Origin: Oscillatoria acuminata PCC 6304
GTDB taxonomy: Bacteria; Cyanobacteriota; Cyanobacteriia; Cyanobacteriales; Laspinemataceae
Direction of reading: 5' to 3'
DNA length: 64,000 nucleotides
Assembly: GCF_000317105.1 (NCBI RefSeq)
Contig: NC_019693.1
Location: 4,837,227-4,901,226 of the forward strand
Shown: positions 1 through 8,798 of the stretch, piece after piece
Layout: every line of letters starts with the position of its first letter
How positions within the stretch are numbered: position 1 is the first letter of the stretch
Position numbers and translations under genes: made by a program
The notes under the pieces: generated by a model
Told to the model about the DNA's origin: nothing
The model's database searches: none
What the model saw: only the letters and a program-made list of their open reading frames with translations

Positions 1-2
1 TC

Positions 3-638
3 AAAGATGTTCAAGGGGTCTTGGTTCCCGGTGGGTTTGGCATTCGCGGAGTCGATGGGAAAATTTCGGCGATTCAATATGCCCGAGAACAGCAGATTCC
101 CTTCCTGGGGTTATGTTTGGGAATGCAGTGCGCGGCGATCGAATGGGCGCGTCACGTTGCCAAATTGGAAGATGGCAACAGTGCCGAGTTCGACCCCGAT
201 ACCAACAACCCCATTATCAACCTCCTTCCTGAACAGCAAGATGTGGTCGATTTGGGCGGCACCATGCGGTTGGGGTTATATCCCTGTCGATTAATTCCCG
301 ATACCCTCGCTGCCTCGGTTTATCAAAAAGAGGTGATTTACGAACGCCATCGCCATCGCTATGAGTTCAATAATGCCTATCGCAACCTGTTTATTGAAAC
401 CGGATATGTGGTGAGTGGGACCTCCCCCGATGGACGACTGGTGGAAATTATCGAACTCCCCTCTCATCCCTTTTTCATTGCTACCCAATTTCATCCCGAG
501 TTTCAATCTCGACCCAGTAACCCCCATCCCTTGTTTAAAGGATTCATCCAAGCGGCATTAGATTCTATATCTGATGAGGATGCAGAATCGTCGGTTTCAT
601 CGGAGATTTCTGCTGCCGTCACTCCTGGGCGATCGTAA
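3..638 (+). CDS. pyrG: CTP synthase, C-terminal glutaminase part (5' end outside window)
   Basis: This is the class I glutamine amidotransferase domain of CTP synthase, which supplies ammonia for the UTP to CTP reaction in the cytoplasm. The frame is open from base 3, so the gene begins upstream of the window. Visible are the oxyanion strand VPGGFG, the nucleophile elbow GLCLGMQ with the catalytic Cys, and the HPEF motif carrying the His and Glu of the triad, followed by the family-typical [11 protein letters not shown]. The tail of about 25 Ser/Glu/Asp-rich residues after the domain is variable. The TAA stop is at 636-638. The amination-synthetase half cannot be seen, but the class I domain with this spacing is characteristic of PyrG. 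Confidence 0.95.
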   Translation, partial: KDVQGVLVPGGFGIRGVDGKISAIQYAREQQIPFLGLCLGMQCAAIEWARHVAKLEDGNSAEFDPDTNNPIINLLPEQQDVVDLGGTMRLGLYPCRLIPDTLAASVYQKEVIYERHRHRYEFNNAYRNLFIETGYVVSGTSPDGRLVEIIELPSHPFFIATQFHPEFQSRPSNPHPLFKGFIQAALDSISDEDAESSVSSEISAAVTPGRS

Positions 639-687
639 CAAATGACAGGGCTGTAAATGCGATTGAATTGCCGAGTGAGGAGGTTTT

Positions 688-1113
688 GTGGCGTATTGGG
701 TCAAATTTATTTATGACAGAGAGACATACGTCGTGGATTTAGCGCGGATCGGTGCTTTTTGTCGATCGCCAAACGGAAAGATTGCCTTTTGGTTACCTCA
801 AAGTCGCACTCCTGTTGTTATTCATCCGCAGAGTAATACCGAGGCTTATCAAACCGTGGTCAATTTCATCAACAAAACCGTACAATACTCTCTCGGCTCT
901 CATTGGGTGAAAATTAATTACGAGCGCGAAGAATACGATATCGACTTGAATCGAATTAGTTCTTTTTGTTGCACTCCGGGTAATGGAAAAATCTCCTTTT
1001 TCTTACCGGATAGTGGCATGAGAATTATCATCCATCCTCAAAGTAACCCCGATGATTATCAGAAGGTTGTAGACTACATTGAAGAGACCACGGGTCATGA
1101 TTTAACGGGATAG
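688..1113 (+). CDS. Two-repeat protein of unknown family
   Basis: A 141-aa protein starting with GTG, preceded by a strong Shine-Dalgarno (GAGGAGG at about 677-683). It consists of two tandem copies of a unit of about 70 residues: WVKFIYDRETYVVDL...IHPQSN and WVKINYEREEYDIDL...IHPQSN, each ending in a short helix (YQTVVNFI / YQKVVDYI). I see no signal peptide, membrane segment or catalytic motif, so a small beta-rich cytoplasmic domain pair is likely. I do not recognise the family. It follows pyrG by 49 bp on the same strand and may be co-transcribed. The conservation between the two halves and the good ribosome-binding site argue that it is real. Confidence 0.75.
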   Translation: MAYWVKFIYDRETYVVDLARIGAFCRSPNGKIAFWLPQSRTPVVIHPQSNTEAYQTVVNFINKTVQYSLGSHWVKINYEREEYDIDLNRISSFCCTPGNGKISFFLPDSGMRIIIHPQSNPDDYQKVVDYIEETTGHDLTG

Positions 1114-1142
1114 AACAATGGCTGTAGGGTGCGCTTTTTTCC

Positions 1143-1325
1143 AGGAGCATCTCAATTTTGAAAAGAGACCTAACCCCCCAGCCCCCTTCCCTAAGAGGGA
1201 AGGGGGAGAAAGACGTTAATTCCACCCGTAGAGCAATCAAAAAATTTCTTTATTCTCCCTCTCCTTTTAGGAGAGGGCTGGGGAGAGGTCAGACTGGTTT
1301 TTAGGCAAAATATTAAGATGCTCCC
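1143..1325. repeat. MITE-like repeat R2, copy A
   Basis: Non-coding element with imperfect terminal inverted repeats: GGAGCATCTCAATTTTG at the left, and the sequence ending in GATGCTCCC at the right. It carries two internal GC-rich hairpins, one of the form CCCTTCCCTAAGAGGGAAGGG and one built on CTCCTTTTAGGAG. The same layout occurs at 8844-9008, 9051-9219 and, inverted, 32949-33129. No ORF is supported inside it. It lies just after the two-repeat gene. Confidence 0.7.
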
Positions 1326-1348
1326 TTTTTCCCACCCTACCATTGCTC

Positions 1349-1410
1349 CAGGATTTACGCATAAACCCCATATTCTGTAGGGTTGATTCGCGAATCAACC
1401 CTACATTTAG
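1349..1410. repeat. R3 repeat, partial copy, with 30-bp palindrome
   Basis: Begins with CAGGATTTACGCA, a near match to the terminal repeat CAGGACTTACGCA of the element at 44962-45060, and contains a perfect 30-bp palindrome at 1376-1405 (TGTAGGGTTGATTCG and its complement). The rest of the 1114-1468 gap holds R2 copy A and nothing else recognisable. Confidence 0.6.
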
Positions 1411-1468
1411 TCTGGGGGCTTGTTCCCACCTTACAATTGCTCGTGGGATGACACTTTGACGCTAGTTT

Positions 1469-2398
1469 CTAAAGGCTATCTTCTATGGTTTGCCATGCTA
1501 ATTTAGCTGCACCCACCATACCGGCTTTGTTGCCTAATTCAGCGACTAAAACCTGCAAATTGGGCCGACAAACCGGCAGGACTCGGCGTTCAATTTCTGC
1601 GATCGCCCCTGGAAGAAAAAATTCTGCACTCGCACTAATTCCACCGCCAATTATGACTGCCTCTGGGGTCAACACATAAATTAAACTGGCTAATCCAGCC
1701 CCCAAATGATGTCCATACCCTTCCCAAAACTCCAACGCCTGCCGGTTGCCCGATCGCGCCGCATGACCCATTTCTTCTGGAGTCGTCCGAGTCGCCCGTT
1801 GAATCGCTTGCACTGAAGCATACTGCTCTAACGAGCCTTTATTCCCACTATTACACTCAGGACCATACAAATTAATCGTAATTAATCCTAACTCCCCGGC
1901 TGCCCCAGTATGGCCGGTAAACAACTTCCCATCCAGGATAATTGCACCGCCAACCCCAGTCCCCAGGGTGAGCAAAATCAGATTGCGAAACTGACGCCCG
2001 GACCCTAACCATGATTCTCCCAATCCGGCACAGTTGGCATCATTGGCGAGAATCACGGGTTTGCCCGTTTTTTGCGATAACCATGAACCCAGGGGGACAT
2101 CCTGCCATCCATCCAAATTAATGGCAACTTTGGCAATCTGACCCGTGGCATCCACCGGACCCGGTGTCCCCACCCCGACTGCCCGACATTGGTTCTCTGG
2201 GTCCACTTGAGCAATGGCTTCCACTAGCACTTGTAAGACTGCCTCTGGTGTCGCGGGTTTCGGGGTATCGACAGACCAAGATTCATTACAGGTCCCATCG
2301 AACTCAAATCGTCCTAATTTAATCGCAGTCCCACCTAAATCAATTCCTATGACAAAGGGGGTATTGTCATTGGTCATTTGTTCTTTGTCCTTGGTCAT
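1469..2398 (-). CDS. ROK-family sugar kinase (glucokinase-like)
   Basis: A ROK-family ASKHA kinase, probably phosphorylating glucose or a related sugar at the entry to glycolysis. The phosphate-1 motif GIDLGGTAIKLG lies near residues 18-29, ANDANCAGLGE holds the catalytic-Asp region, and LGTGVGGAI is the phosphate-2 loop. The ROK zinc motif, usually CxCGxxGC, is degenerate: it reads ECNSGNKGSLEQYAS, so the metal site is probably lost. The gene follows the DppC-type permease by 27 bp on the same strand, suggesting co-transcription. The first 12 residues (MTKDKEQMTNDN) are encoded by a short intergenic-type repeat, so the true start may be the second Met at 2377. Substrate is not determinable from sequence. 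Confidence 0.88.
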   Translation of the reverse strand: MTKDKEQMTNDNTPFVIGIDLGGTAIKLGRFEFDGTCNESWSVDTPKPATPEAVLQVLVEAIAQVDPENQCRAVGVGTPGPVDATGQIAKVAINLDGWQDVPLGSWLSQKTGKPVILANDANCAGLGESWLGSGRQFRNLILLTLGTGVGGAIILDGKLFTGHTGAAGELGLITINLYGPECNSGNKGSLEQYASVQAIQRATRTTPEEMGHAARSGNRQALEFWEGYGHHLGAGLASLIYVLTPEAVIIGGGISASAEFFLPGAIAEIERRVLPVCRPNLQVLVAELGNKAGMVGAAKLAWQTIEDSL

Positions 2399-2405
2399 TT
2401 ATTTT
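2355..2405. repeat. Short tandem repeat (TGACCAAGGACAAA type) at the ROK start
   Basis: Seen on the minus strand, the gene start is made of iterated words related to ATGACCAAGGACAAA and ATGACCAATGAC. The same vocabulary fills 36115-36240 in front of the histone-deacetylase-family gene. Here it encodes the first dozen residues of the kinase and supplies both candidate ATG codons. Confidence 0.6.
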
Positions 2406-2425
2406 TGATTAGCCGAAAAATCGGG

Positions 2426-3307
2426 CTATTCCTGCCGCATTTTGGGATTAACAAATTCGTTTAATCCTTCTCCCAAGAGGGACAATCCTACCACCATTAA
2501 GGTCATGGTACAGCCGGGGAAAAAGGCAGTCCACCAAATGCCGGTGGGTAAGGCATCGAGGGCTTGGCGGAGGTCATTTCCCCATTCTGGGACTTGTTCG
2601 GGGAGTCCTAATCCCAGGAAGCCTAATCCGCCCAGGATTAAGATGGCATCAGCGGCATTGAGGGTAAAGAGGACCGGGACGCTTTGAATCACGTTTAAAA
2701 ACAGGTAGCGGGAGAGGACGCGCCAGGTTGAGGCCCCCATTGCTTGGGCGGCTTCGATAAACAGTTCGGTTTTAACGCTAACGGTGTGATTGCGCACGAC
2801 CCGATAATACTGCGGAACGTAGGCAATACTCAGGGCGATCGCAGCGTTAAAGATGCCTCTACCAACCACAAAGGCTAAGGTAATCGAGAGCAACAATCCC
2901 GGCAAGGTGTAGATCGTGTCCATTAAAAATAAAAGAGTCCGGTCTAATTTGCCGCCTAAATAGCCACTGACTAATCCCAGGGGAACCCCGATCGCCATAC
3001 TTAAGGCGGTGGCTAAAATCACAACTTGCCATGCGACACGAGACCCCATTAAGGTCCGGCTGAACACATCATATCCGAGGCGATTGGTCCCAAACCAATG
3101 GTCCCAGGAGGGCGCGTCATGGATGGGATGACTGAGAAATTCTGTGGGGTCGGTTAGCCATCCCCAGGAGATGAACAGGGGAGAGAACAAGGCAATGAAC
3201 ACGAACATTAAGGTAATCCCTAATCCCACTCCCATCATTTGCATGGATAAGTTGGGACCGTGGGACGATCGCAGGAATCGAGGCAGTCGCAGTTTTTGGG
3301 TAGTCAT
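2426..3307 (-). CDS. ABC transporter permease, DppC/OppC type
   Basis: A 293-aa inner-membrane permease of the peptide/nickel ABC importer family. An N-terminal membrane segment (about residues 27-50) precedes the conserved DHWFGTNRLGYDVFSR motif found in DppC proteins. This is followed by about five further membrane helices and the EAA loop EAAQAMGASTWRVLSRYLFLNV, which contacts the ATPase. The usual partner DppB, the ATPases and the binding protein are not in the window, so this is an orphan subunit whose partners lie elsewhere. It is followed 27 bp later by the ROK kinase gene, a possible functional pairing in uptake and phosphorylation. The ATG start at 3307 is well placed. Confidence 0.88.
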   Translation of the reverse strand: MTTQKLRLPRFLRSSHGPNLSMQMMGVGLGITLMFVFIALFSPLFISWGWLTDPTEFLSHPIHDAPSWDHWFGTNRLGYDVFSRTLMGSRVAWQVVILATALSMAIGVPLGLVSGYLGGKLDRTLLFLMDTIYTLPGLLLSITLAFVVGRGIFNAAIALSIAYVPQYYRVVRNHTVSVKTELFIEAAQAMGASTWRVLSRYLFLNVIQSVPVLFTLNAADAILILGGLGFLGLGLPEQVPEWGNDLRQALDALPTGIWWTAFFPGCTMTLMVVGLSLLGEGLNEFVNPKMRQE

Positions 3308-3344
3308 GAATGGGAGTGGATGGGTAAGGGGAGGGTTGTTTTAT

Positions 3345-3389
3345 AAAAACCCGCACCCTGAAGGGTGGGGCTACACAGACGAAGCCTGC
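3345..3389. repeat. R5 repeat, left inverted copy
   Basis: Contains ACCCTGAAGGGTGGGGCT followed by a GAAGCC/CGCAGGC tract. An inverted counterpart is present at 3651-3692 and a third, related copy at 61803-61911. The two copies here bracket an R1 MITE. Confidence 0.6.
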
Positions 3390-3402
3390 CGTCGCAGGCT
3401 AT

Positions 3403-3563
3403 AAGGGGATTGCAAAATATAAAATCTCCAAAACGTTTCTCCAAAACGTTCGTTCGTAGTGACGGATCAATGGAGTAGCCCGGTCAATGTAGGGGCGCAA
3501 TGCTTGCGCCCCTACACTTCTTTCAGTTGAACAGTTGGATGATTTATATTTTGCAATCCCCTA
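3403..3563. repeat. MITE-like repeat R1, copy 1 (complete)
   Basis: About 160 bp with nearly perfect terminal inverted repeats GGGGATTGCAAAATATAAA and TTTATATTTTGCAATCCCC. The centre holds an inverted repeat, GTAGGGGCGCAATGC and TTGCGCCCCTAC. No ORF is present. Related copies lie at 17002-17140, 21730-21865, 27105-27266 and 30355-30435. It is nested between two inverted R5 copies, and together they fill the 3308-3709 gap. Confidence 0.75.
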
Positions 3564-3650
3564 AGAGAAAACCGACTGTTCCTACTCAGATTTGGTATGG
3601 GACTAAATCCGTTTATCAAAGACCTACTTTACAATCAACAGCCCGCGCAG

Positions 3651-3692
3651 GCGGGCTTCGTCCGTATAGCCCCACCCTTCAGGGTGCGGGCG
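3651..3692. repeat. R5 repeat, right inverted copy
   Basis: Reverse-complement counterpart of the 3345-3389 segment (GGGCTTCGTCCGTATAGCC followed by CACCCTTCAGGGTGCGGG). It ends only about 18 bp before the stop codon of the next minus-strand gene. Confidence 0.6.
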
Positions 3693-3709
3693 GGCGGGCG
3701 GGTGTGGGA

Positions 3710-6178
3710 TTAAAACTCAAACCGCTGGCGATCGCTGGACCACCGTTGCAAGTTGTACCCATTGCTCCCTTCTACCACTAAAACGGGGAGTCCGCCATTG
3801 GGTAGATCGGCAATGCCGGTAATCGCTTGGGTGTCTGCGGTGGAGAGTTCACTGTAAATCAGCGCCCCCTGTTCATCAAAAATTAAAGTGCGGGTTCGGT
3901 AGGCGGAATGAGAGAATCCGGGGGATGGCACTAAGGCATCACTCCGCAGGGTAATCACGGCGTCGGGCCAGTTGTTGCCGGTGAGGTCCGTGGATTGGAC
4001 GAACCATCCCCCCAGTTGGGTGAGCATTTGTTCCTGGGAGGGAACTGCGCCCTGGGGGACCTGTCCGGCGGTTTGCAACTCCTGCCACAAGGAAGGCAGT
4101 AGCATCTCCACCCATTCCGGATCATCCCGTTGCAGTTGTTTAAGGGTTTGGGGTGCAGGCGATCGCCATTTTAAGGCAGCCTCGGTCAAACTCAAGGGTT
4201 TAGACACTCCCGACCCAATTTCTGGGGTGGGAATCGCATCACTTGTGGTCAGCAGGAGTAAGTTTCCTCCGACTAACCGCAATCCCTTGACGGTCCCCAC
4301 GGTGGTTTTTTGCTCGCCATTGGGCATCCAGACGCCGATTTGAATCTGGGGGTCGTTGTGCAATCCCAACTCTTTCCACAAATGATTTCCTAGGGCGGAT
4401 TTGGGCAGATTAATATCTTTGAAGGGGGCTTGTCGCCAGCGACGGGAGTCGTTAAACCCACTCACCTGGACTTGATACCAGACTTGTCCCGATTGCAGTT
4501 TTAAGGGTGAACTGGCTTGGGGGAGAATCCAGTCATTGGGATTAACTTGGGACAGCATGGAGGCGGTCCCCAGGATTTGACTGGTATGAGTTTTGAGTTT
4601 TTCGGCGTAGGTACTGGCATTGGCGCGGGCATCGAGCAAATTATAAATGCGATCGCGCAGTTGGGCCGTATTTTGCCCTTGTTCTTCAAACCAGGCGACA
4701 GCTTCGCCGTCATTGTAGCGGGCGGCTAACACTAATGCCCCCCAGGCTTTGGCATCGGCTTGGCCTGGGTTGACTTGAACTGCGGTTTCGATGCGATTCC
4801 ATAAAGCAACTTTCTCATCAGTGAGCAAGCTGGCCATTTCATCCCCGAGTTTTAGCTGTAACTCATACACCTCTAAGGCTTTTTTCCAGTTGCCATCCAT
4901 CAAGGCGGTGAGGATTTGCTGGGGGGGTTCCATGCCGGTGGCGTTGGCTTGGGTTTGGGTAATTTGGGCATGGTACTGGATCACATCCAGTTGGGCTTGG
5001 GCGGCTTGGGGCCAGCTTGAACCGGAACTGTCTTGTTTGAGGGAGGCCATTAATTCCCAGGCAGCAGACCATAAGTGACTGCGGGCCAGCAACAGGGCAT
5101 CTCGGTAGGCCCGGGACGTGAGGAAGGGTTCCACGAGGGAGATTTCCTCTAGGCGGATGGGGTTGAGGAAAAATTGGACGGGTTTGATTTGATAGATTTG
5201 GAACTGGGGTTCCAGGCCGATGGTGCGATCGATGACCAGTTCTGGGTCGCCGCTTCCGGTGATTTCTTGCCATTTGGGGAGACGACCTTCGGGACTCACC
5301 CAGTCGGTCATTTCACTGAGGTGAAAGGTTTCGGGGTTGTAATGAATGATTTTTCCATAAGCGATTTTGCGGTTACCGAAGGTGCGATCGCTGTGTAAGT
5401 TAAACCAATTTCCCAGTTCTGGGGCGTTTTCAAAGGGGTCTAGGCGGGTCAGGGGTTGGGGGTCCACGCTTACAGTGGCGGCTTCGCTGTCCGTTAAGGT
5501 GGGAACGATCGCGGATGGGTCGGGTCCGGTGACTTCTAGCTTGTTGAGGAGTTGATAGTAAGGCTGAGGGTCACTGGGATTGTCGGGATTGAAGACGGGG
5601 CGATAAACCCGGAGTTCGGCTAAGGCTTGACAAGGGGTGGCGGTGGTTTCTGGAGTCCCGGAACAGGGGATTTCCATCATCACCGGCATGAGGAGTTGCT
5701 GTTGGGTTTTGGAGGCGGTTAGGGGGAAGGTCTGGGGTGGGGAATCTAGGGGGAGGGTGGCTGCCGGAATCAGTCCTGTTTCTCGAATCTGGTCGGTGAT
5801 CGCCTGGAGGGTTTGGGGGGCTTCTTTGTTGGCGATCGGGACTTGGGAGGCGGCAGGTAACCAGGATTGTACCCAGTTGATGGAGGCGGGATCAACAATT
5901 AGGCGCACGCTCAACCATGCGCCGCAAAAGAATAAAGTGGTACTGCCGGTGATGGCAGCGATCGCACTCAATCCATTGCCCGGTTTGGGGTCCAAGGGGC
6001 GGTCGCGTTTGGGCGATCGGCTGACTTGAGGCGTTTTCTGACGAGGCGGCGACACCCGATCTCGGCGATCGGGTCGCTTTCGCGATTTCGCAGCAGGCGA
6101 TGCAGGCACAGGGTGTCGGAGTGGCCGGTTCGCGGTGGCTGGACTCAGGGGTGCTCGCTTGCGAATAGGGTTGTTCAT
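3710..6178 (-). CDS. Large membrane-anchored protein of unknown function
   Basis: I place the start at the ATG at 6178 (822 aa). The longer frame begins with TTG at 6190. The first 70 residues are Pro/Arg/Lys-rich and basic. A single membrane helix follows (about residues 70-95, AIAAITGSTTLFFCGAWLSV), then a long region of about 720 residues without a recognisable enzyme motif. The topology suggests a cytoplasmic basic tail and a periplasmic or lumenal body, but orientation is inferred. The central part (about 360-560) looks helical and TPR-like in its Ala/Trp/Leu spacing. The C-terminus (IFDEQGALIYSELST, LPVLVVEGSNGYNLQRWS) resembles beta-propeller or VCBS-like strands. It lies 79 bp after the GT4 gene on the same strand. 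I cannot name the family. Confidence 0.8.
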   Translation of the reverse strand: MNNPIRKRAPLSPATANRPLRHPVPASPAAKSRKRPDRRDRVSPPRQKTPQVSRSPKRDRPLDPKPGNGLSAIAAITGSTTLFFCGAWLSVRLIVDPASINWVQSWLPAASQVPIANKEAPQTLQAITDQIRETGLIPAATLPLDSPPQTFPLTASKTQQQLLMPVMMEIPCSGTPETTATPCQALAELRVYRPVFNPDNPSDPQPYYQLLNKLEVTGPDPSAIVPTLTDSEAATVSVDPQPLTRLDPFENAPELGNWFNLHSDRTFGNRKIAYGKIIHYNPETFHLSEMTDWVSPEGRLPKWQEITGSGDPELVIDRTIGLEPQFQIYQIKPVQFFLNPIRLEEISLVEPFLTSRAYRDALLLARSHLWSAAWELMASLKQDSSGSSWPQAAQAQLDVIQYHAQITQTQANATGMEPPQQILTALMDGNWKKALEVYELQLKLGDEMASLLTDEKVALWNRIETAVQVNPGQADAKAWGALVLAARYNDGEAVAWFEEQGQNTAQLRDRIYNLLDARANASTYAEKLKTHTSQILGTASMLSQVNPNDWILPQASSPLKLQSGQVWYQVQVSGFNDSRRWRQAPFKDINLPKSALGNHLWKELGLHNDPQIQIGVWMPNGEQKTTVGTVKGLRLVGGNLLLLTTSDAIPTPEIGSGVSKPLSLTEAALKWRSPAPQTLKQLQRDDPEWVEMLLPSLWQELQTAGQVPQGAVPSQEQMLTQLGGWFVQSTDLTGNNWPDAVITLRSDALVPSPGFSHSAYRTRTLIFDEQGALIYSELSTADTQAITGIADLPNGGLPVLVVEGSNGYNLQRWSSDRQRFEF

Positions 6179-6257
6179 CCGAGATCTCAAAGGTAAGGGG
6201 GATAGGTTTCTAGGACGCTGGATCGACCCAATCTGAATTGAAAGTGATGCTATCCTA

Positions 6258-7505
6258 TCAGGATTTGCTGGCGGATAGCTGGGTTAATAAGCTGGAGTAG
6301 CGATCGCCAGCCACATCCCAGGTATAGTCCCGTTCCACGAGTCGTCGGGCATTCACCGATAATTGGTCTCGTAAACGCCTGTCTGCAAATAAACGCCCGA
6401 TTTCAGCCACATATTCGGTGACTTCGTTGGCCCGTAATGCCCGTAAGGGAACGCTGGGTCCATCTACGTTTAACCCTTCTAATCCGCGATCGCTGGCAAC
6501 CACTGGAGTTCCTGCGGCCATTGCTTCTAGGGTTTTATTTTTAATTCCATATCCGGTTCGCATCGGAATCACGCAGACGGTCGCTTGGTGCAGATATTCG
6601 GCGATCGAAGGGACCTGACCTGTGACGGTCACTCCGGGCTGTTCAGCGAGTTCCTGGACTTCGGCCACGGGTCGGGACCCGACTAGGGCCAGGGTGGCAT
6701 CGGGATAGCGGAGGCGGACTAAAGGAAAGACCTCTAAGGTTAAAAATCTGACGGCATCAATATTGGCTAAAATATCCATCGCCCCCACAAACACCAGGCT
6801 ATGTCCCCCGGGATCGACTTCGCGAAGGGGAAACATTTCTAAATCCACGCCATTGGGGATGACGGAAATTTTGGCCTCGGGATTTAACTGATGGATTTGC
6901 TGTTCGTCGTCTGCGGTGGTGACCACAATCCCGGAGAATTTAGAACAGTAACGTTGTTCATACTTCTGCAAGAGGGGCAGTTGCAGGCGATCGCGCAGGG
7001 GATTTTCGGAAGTGTTGGTTTCCAGCAACTGCCGACAGGTCCCATAAACGGAACTGTGAATATCTACGACACTGGCGATCGCCCCGGACCACTCAGGACG
7101 GACATAAATCTCGTTTACACTATGCTCACAGGTGATCACAAATTCTGAATTCTGCCCTTTGGCAATCACCGATTCCACATAATGATCCACCCAATTCTGC
7201 ATTTTGTCTGAGTACCGCGACAGGACGTTAGGCGGTGTTCCTTGGCCCAAAAATTTGGCGAACCGCTTCACTTTTCCGAAACTGCCTTGTCCTTCACTTG
7301 CACTCGGAGAGGGGAAAATCACCACATCTTGTACCCAGTCCCGCAACCGTTCCACTTCCGCATCGGTGACATCGGGCGATCGCTGGGTCACTAAGATGAC
7401 ATGATGGTGCTGACTCAGATATTTCATTAAGTTAAAGGTCCTCACATGGGTTCCCCCGAGTGTGGGTGGATAGGGAAAGGTGCAAGATATCATTAAAATT
7501 TTCAT
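6258..7505 (-). CDS. Glycosyltransferase family 4
   Basis: A 415-aa GT-B glycosyltransferase that would move a nucleotide-activated sugar to an acceptor glycan or lipid on the cytoplasmic side. The N-terminal half starts with MKILMISCTFPYPPTLGGTHVRTFNL, the family's first strand and Gly-rich turn. The C-terminal half contains ISVIPNGVDLEMF, LVFVGAMDILANIDAVRFL and GIKNKTLEAMAAGTPVVASDRGLEGL, the donor-binding signature with the conserved Glu. The length is normal. The gene stands upstream of the 822-aa unknown protein with a 79-bp gap and may share its transcript. Donor and acceptor cannot be predicted. Confidence 0.92.
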   Translation of the reverse strand: MKILMISCTFPYPPTLGGTHVRTFNLMKYLSQHHHVILVTQRSPDVTDAEVERLRDWVQDVVIFPSPSASEGQGSFGKVKRFAKFLGQGTPPNVLSRYSDKMQNWVDHYVESVIAKGQNSEFVITCEHSVNEIYVRPEWSGAIASVVDIHSSVYGTCRQLLETNTSENPLRDRLQLPLLQKYEQRYCSKFSGIVVTTADDEQQIHQLNPEAKISVIPNGVDLEMFPLREVDPGGHSLVFVGAMDILANIDAVRFLTLEVFPLVRLRYPDATLALVGSRPVAEVQELAEQPGVTVTGQVPSIAEYLHQATVCVIPMRTGYGIKNKTLEAMAAGTPVVASDRGLEGLNVDGPSVPLRALRANEVTEYVAEIGRLFADRRLRDQLSVNARRLVERDYTWDVAGDRYSSLLTQLSASKS

Positions 7506-7939
7506 GCCATCATCAACTCTGAATCCAGTAAACTACTCTAATAATCAAACGATAGCATGGGTGATTCCTGCTTCTCCTCCTATCCGGTTTCTTCTCAAAT
7601 TCGGCTATCAATGCCGCTGATGGAACTGCATCGCCATCAAACCGATTGGTTGGCTAGATTAAGTCTAAATCATTCCGGTTGAAAGACTTCCCGAATGACC
7701 CTGAATATTCTCCCTAAAAAGACTGTTCCCAAATTATCCCACTCATTGAGCCTCCCTCTCCTCGTCTGGGGGGACTTTATGGGCAAGACCCCCGGATTTG
7801 TTGACCAAACCTGTAGGAATACCAACCTATCCAGGCTGGAAACCCGTCTTCTTGCCCTTTTTCTCACCTACGGTACAACGGAACTAGGCCCCGCCATTTA
7901 TTCCCCTGCTTCTACAGATTGGGGTGGGTTTTAAGTTGA
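7506..7939. other. Gene-poor gap with one doubtful micro-ORF
   Basis: A 434-bp stretch between two minus-strand genes. The only item of note is a plus-strand ATG frame at 7557-7682 (41 codons, starting MGDSCFSSYPVSSQ). It has no clear ribosome-binding site and I do not support it as a gene. No repeat family member or RNA gene is recognised here. Confidence 0.3.
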
Positions 7940-8767
7940 TTACGCAGTAAATCCCCCATCAATCACTAATTCTGCTCCCGTTACAAATTGGGATTCATCC
8001 GAAGCTAAATACAGAATGGCTAAAGCAATTTCTTCAGGATTTGCAAACCGTTTTAAAGGGGTATCTTCGGCTAATTTCTCCCATAATTCTGCTTCTCCTC
8101 CCGCTTGTTCTTTAAAACTTTCCCACCCTTCCATCCTCGACCAAAGGGGCGTCATGACACCACCGGGTAGCACTGTATTCACCCGAATCCGAGGTTCAGT
8201 TTGAGCAGCTTCTAAGGCGGCACATTTGGAAAATAAACGGACTCCGGCTTTACTGGTAGCATAAGCTGAAGCCCCAGGGGTTGCTTTCAGTCCCGAGGCC
8301 GAGGAAACATTAATAATACTACCCCCCTTCCCCTGTTTCATTCCAATTATCCCATATTTTGTCCCCAAAAATACCCCATCTAAATTCACCGACATCACTT
8401 GCCGCCATTGAGCTAAGTTCATGTCAGTAATAGACTGGGCAACAGAGATTCCGGTATTATTAACTAAAACATCTAATTTCCCCCATTCTGTTAGAATTAA
8501 ATCTAAGCCCTGTTGCCACTGATGTTCCTCGGTAACATCCAGTTGAAATGACAGGATGGGGTATCCCTTTTCCCGCAGTTCTGACGCAGTTTGGGCGGCT
8601 TTTTCTCCATTAATGTCAGTCACGGCAACCCTTGCACCTTCTTGTCCCAAGGCGATCGCCGTTGCCCGTCCAATTCCCGAACCCCCACCCGTAACCCAAG
8701 CCACTTTTCCCTCAACTCTCCCCCTATTGTAGTTATTTGTCATTTCTTCTTCCTCGTTTTTTATCAT
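7940..8767 (-). CDS. Short-chain dehydrogenase/reductase
   Basis: A classical SDR oxidoreductase using NAD(P)(H). The cofactor motif TGGGSGIG is near residues 26-33, DV follows the second strand, NNTG replaces the usual NNAG, and the catalytic Ser (about 156), Tyr169 and Lys173 sit in VSSASG...YATSK. The Asp at the end of strand 2 (AVTDING) favours NAD over NADP. The C-terminus [19 protein letters not shown] is family-typical. The ninth codon is a second ATG at 8743 preceded by GAGGAAGAAGA, and I consider it the better start. The extra N-terminal residues resemble the repeat-derived start of the ROK gene. The substrate is unknown and the gene stands alone. Confidence 0.9.
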   Translation of the reverse strand: MIKNEEEEMTNNYNRGRVEGKVAWVTGGGSGIGRATAIALGQEGARVAVTDINGEKAAQTASELREKGYPILSFQLDVTEEHQWQQGLDLILTEWGKLDVLVNNTGISVAQSITDMNLAQWRQVMSVNLDGVFLGTKYGIIGMKQGKGGSIINVSSASGLKATPGASAYATSKAGVRLFSKCAALEAAQTEPRIRVNTVLPGGVMTPLWSRMEGWESFKEQAGGEAELWEKLAEDTPLKRFANPEEIALAILYLASDESQFVTGAELVIDGGFTA

Positions 8768-8798
8768 TTACCCCATCTGTCGTAAATTCCCAATAAGA

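Noticed and set aside
7670-7934. Short frames on both strands in the gap after the GT4 gene
   Set aside because: No ribosome-binding site, no hydrophobic or domain pattern, and they contradict one another.
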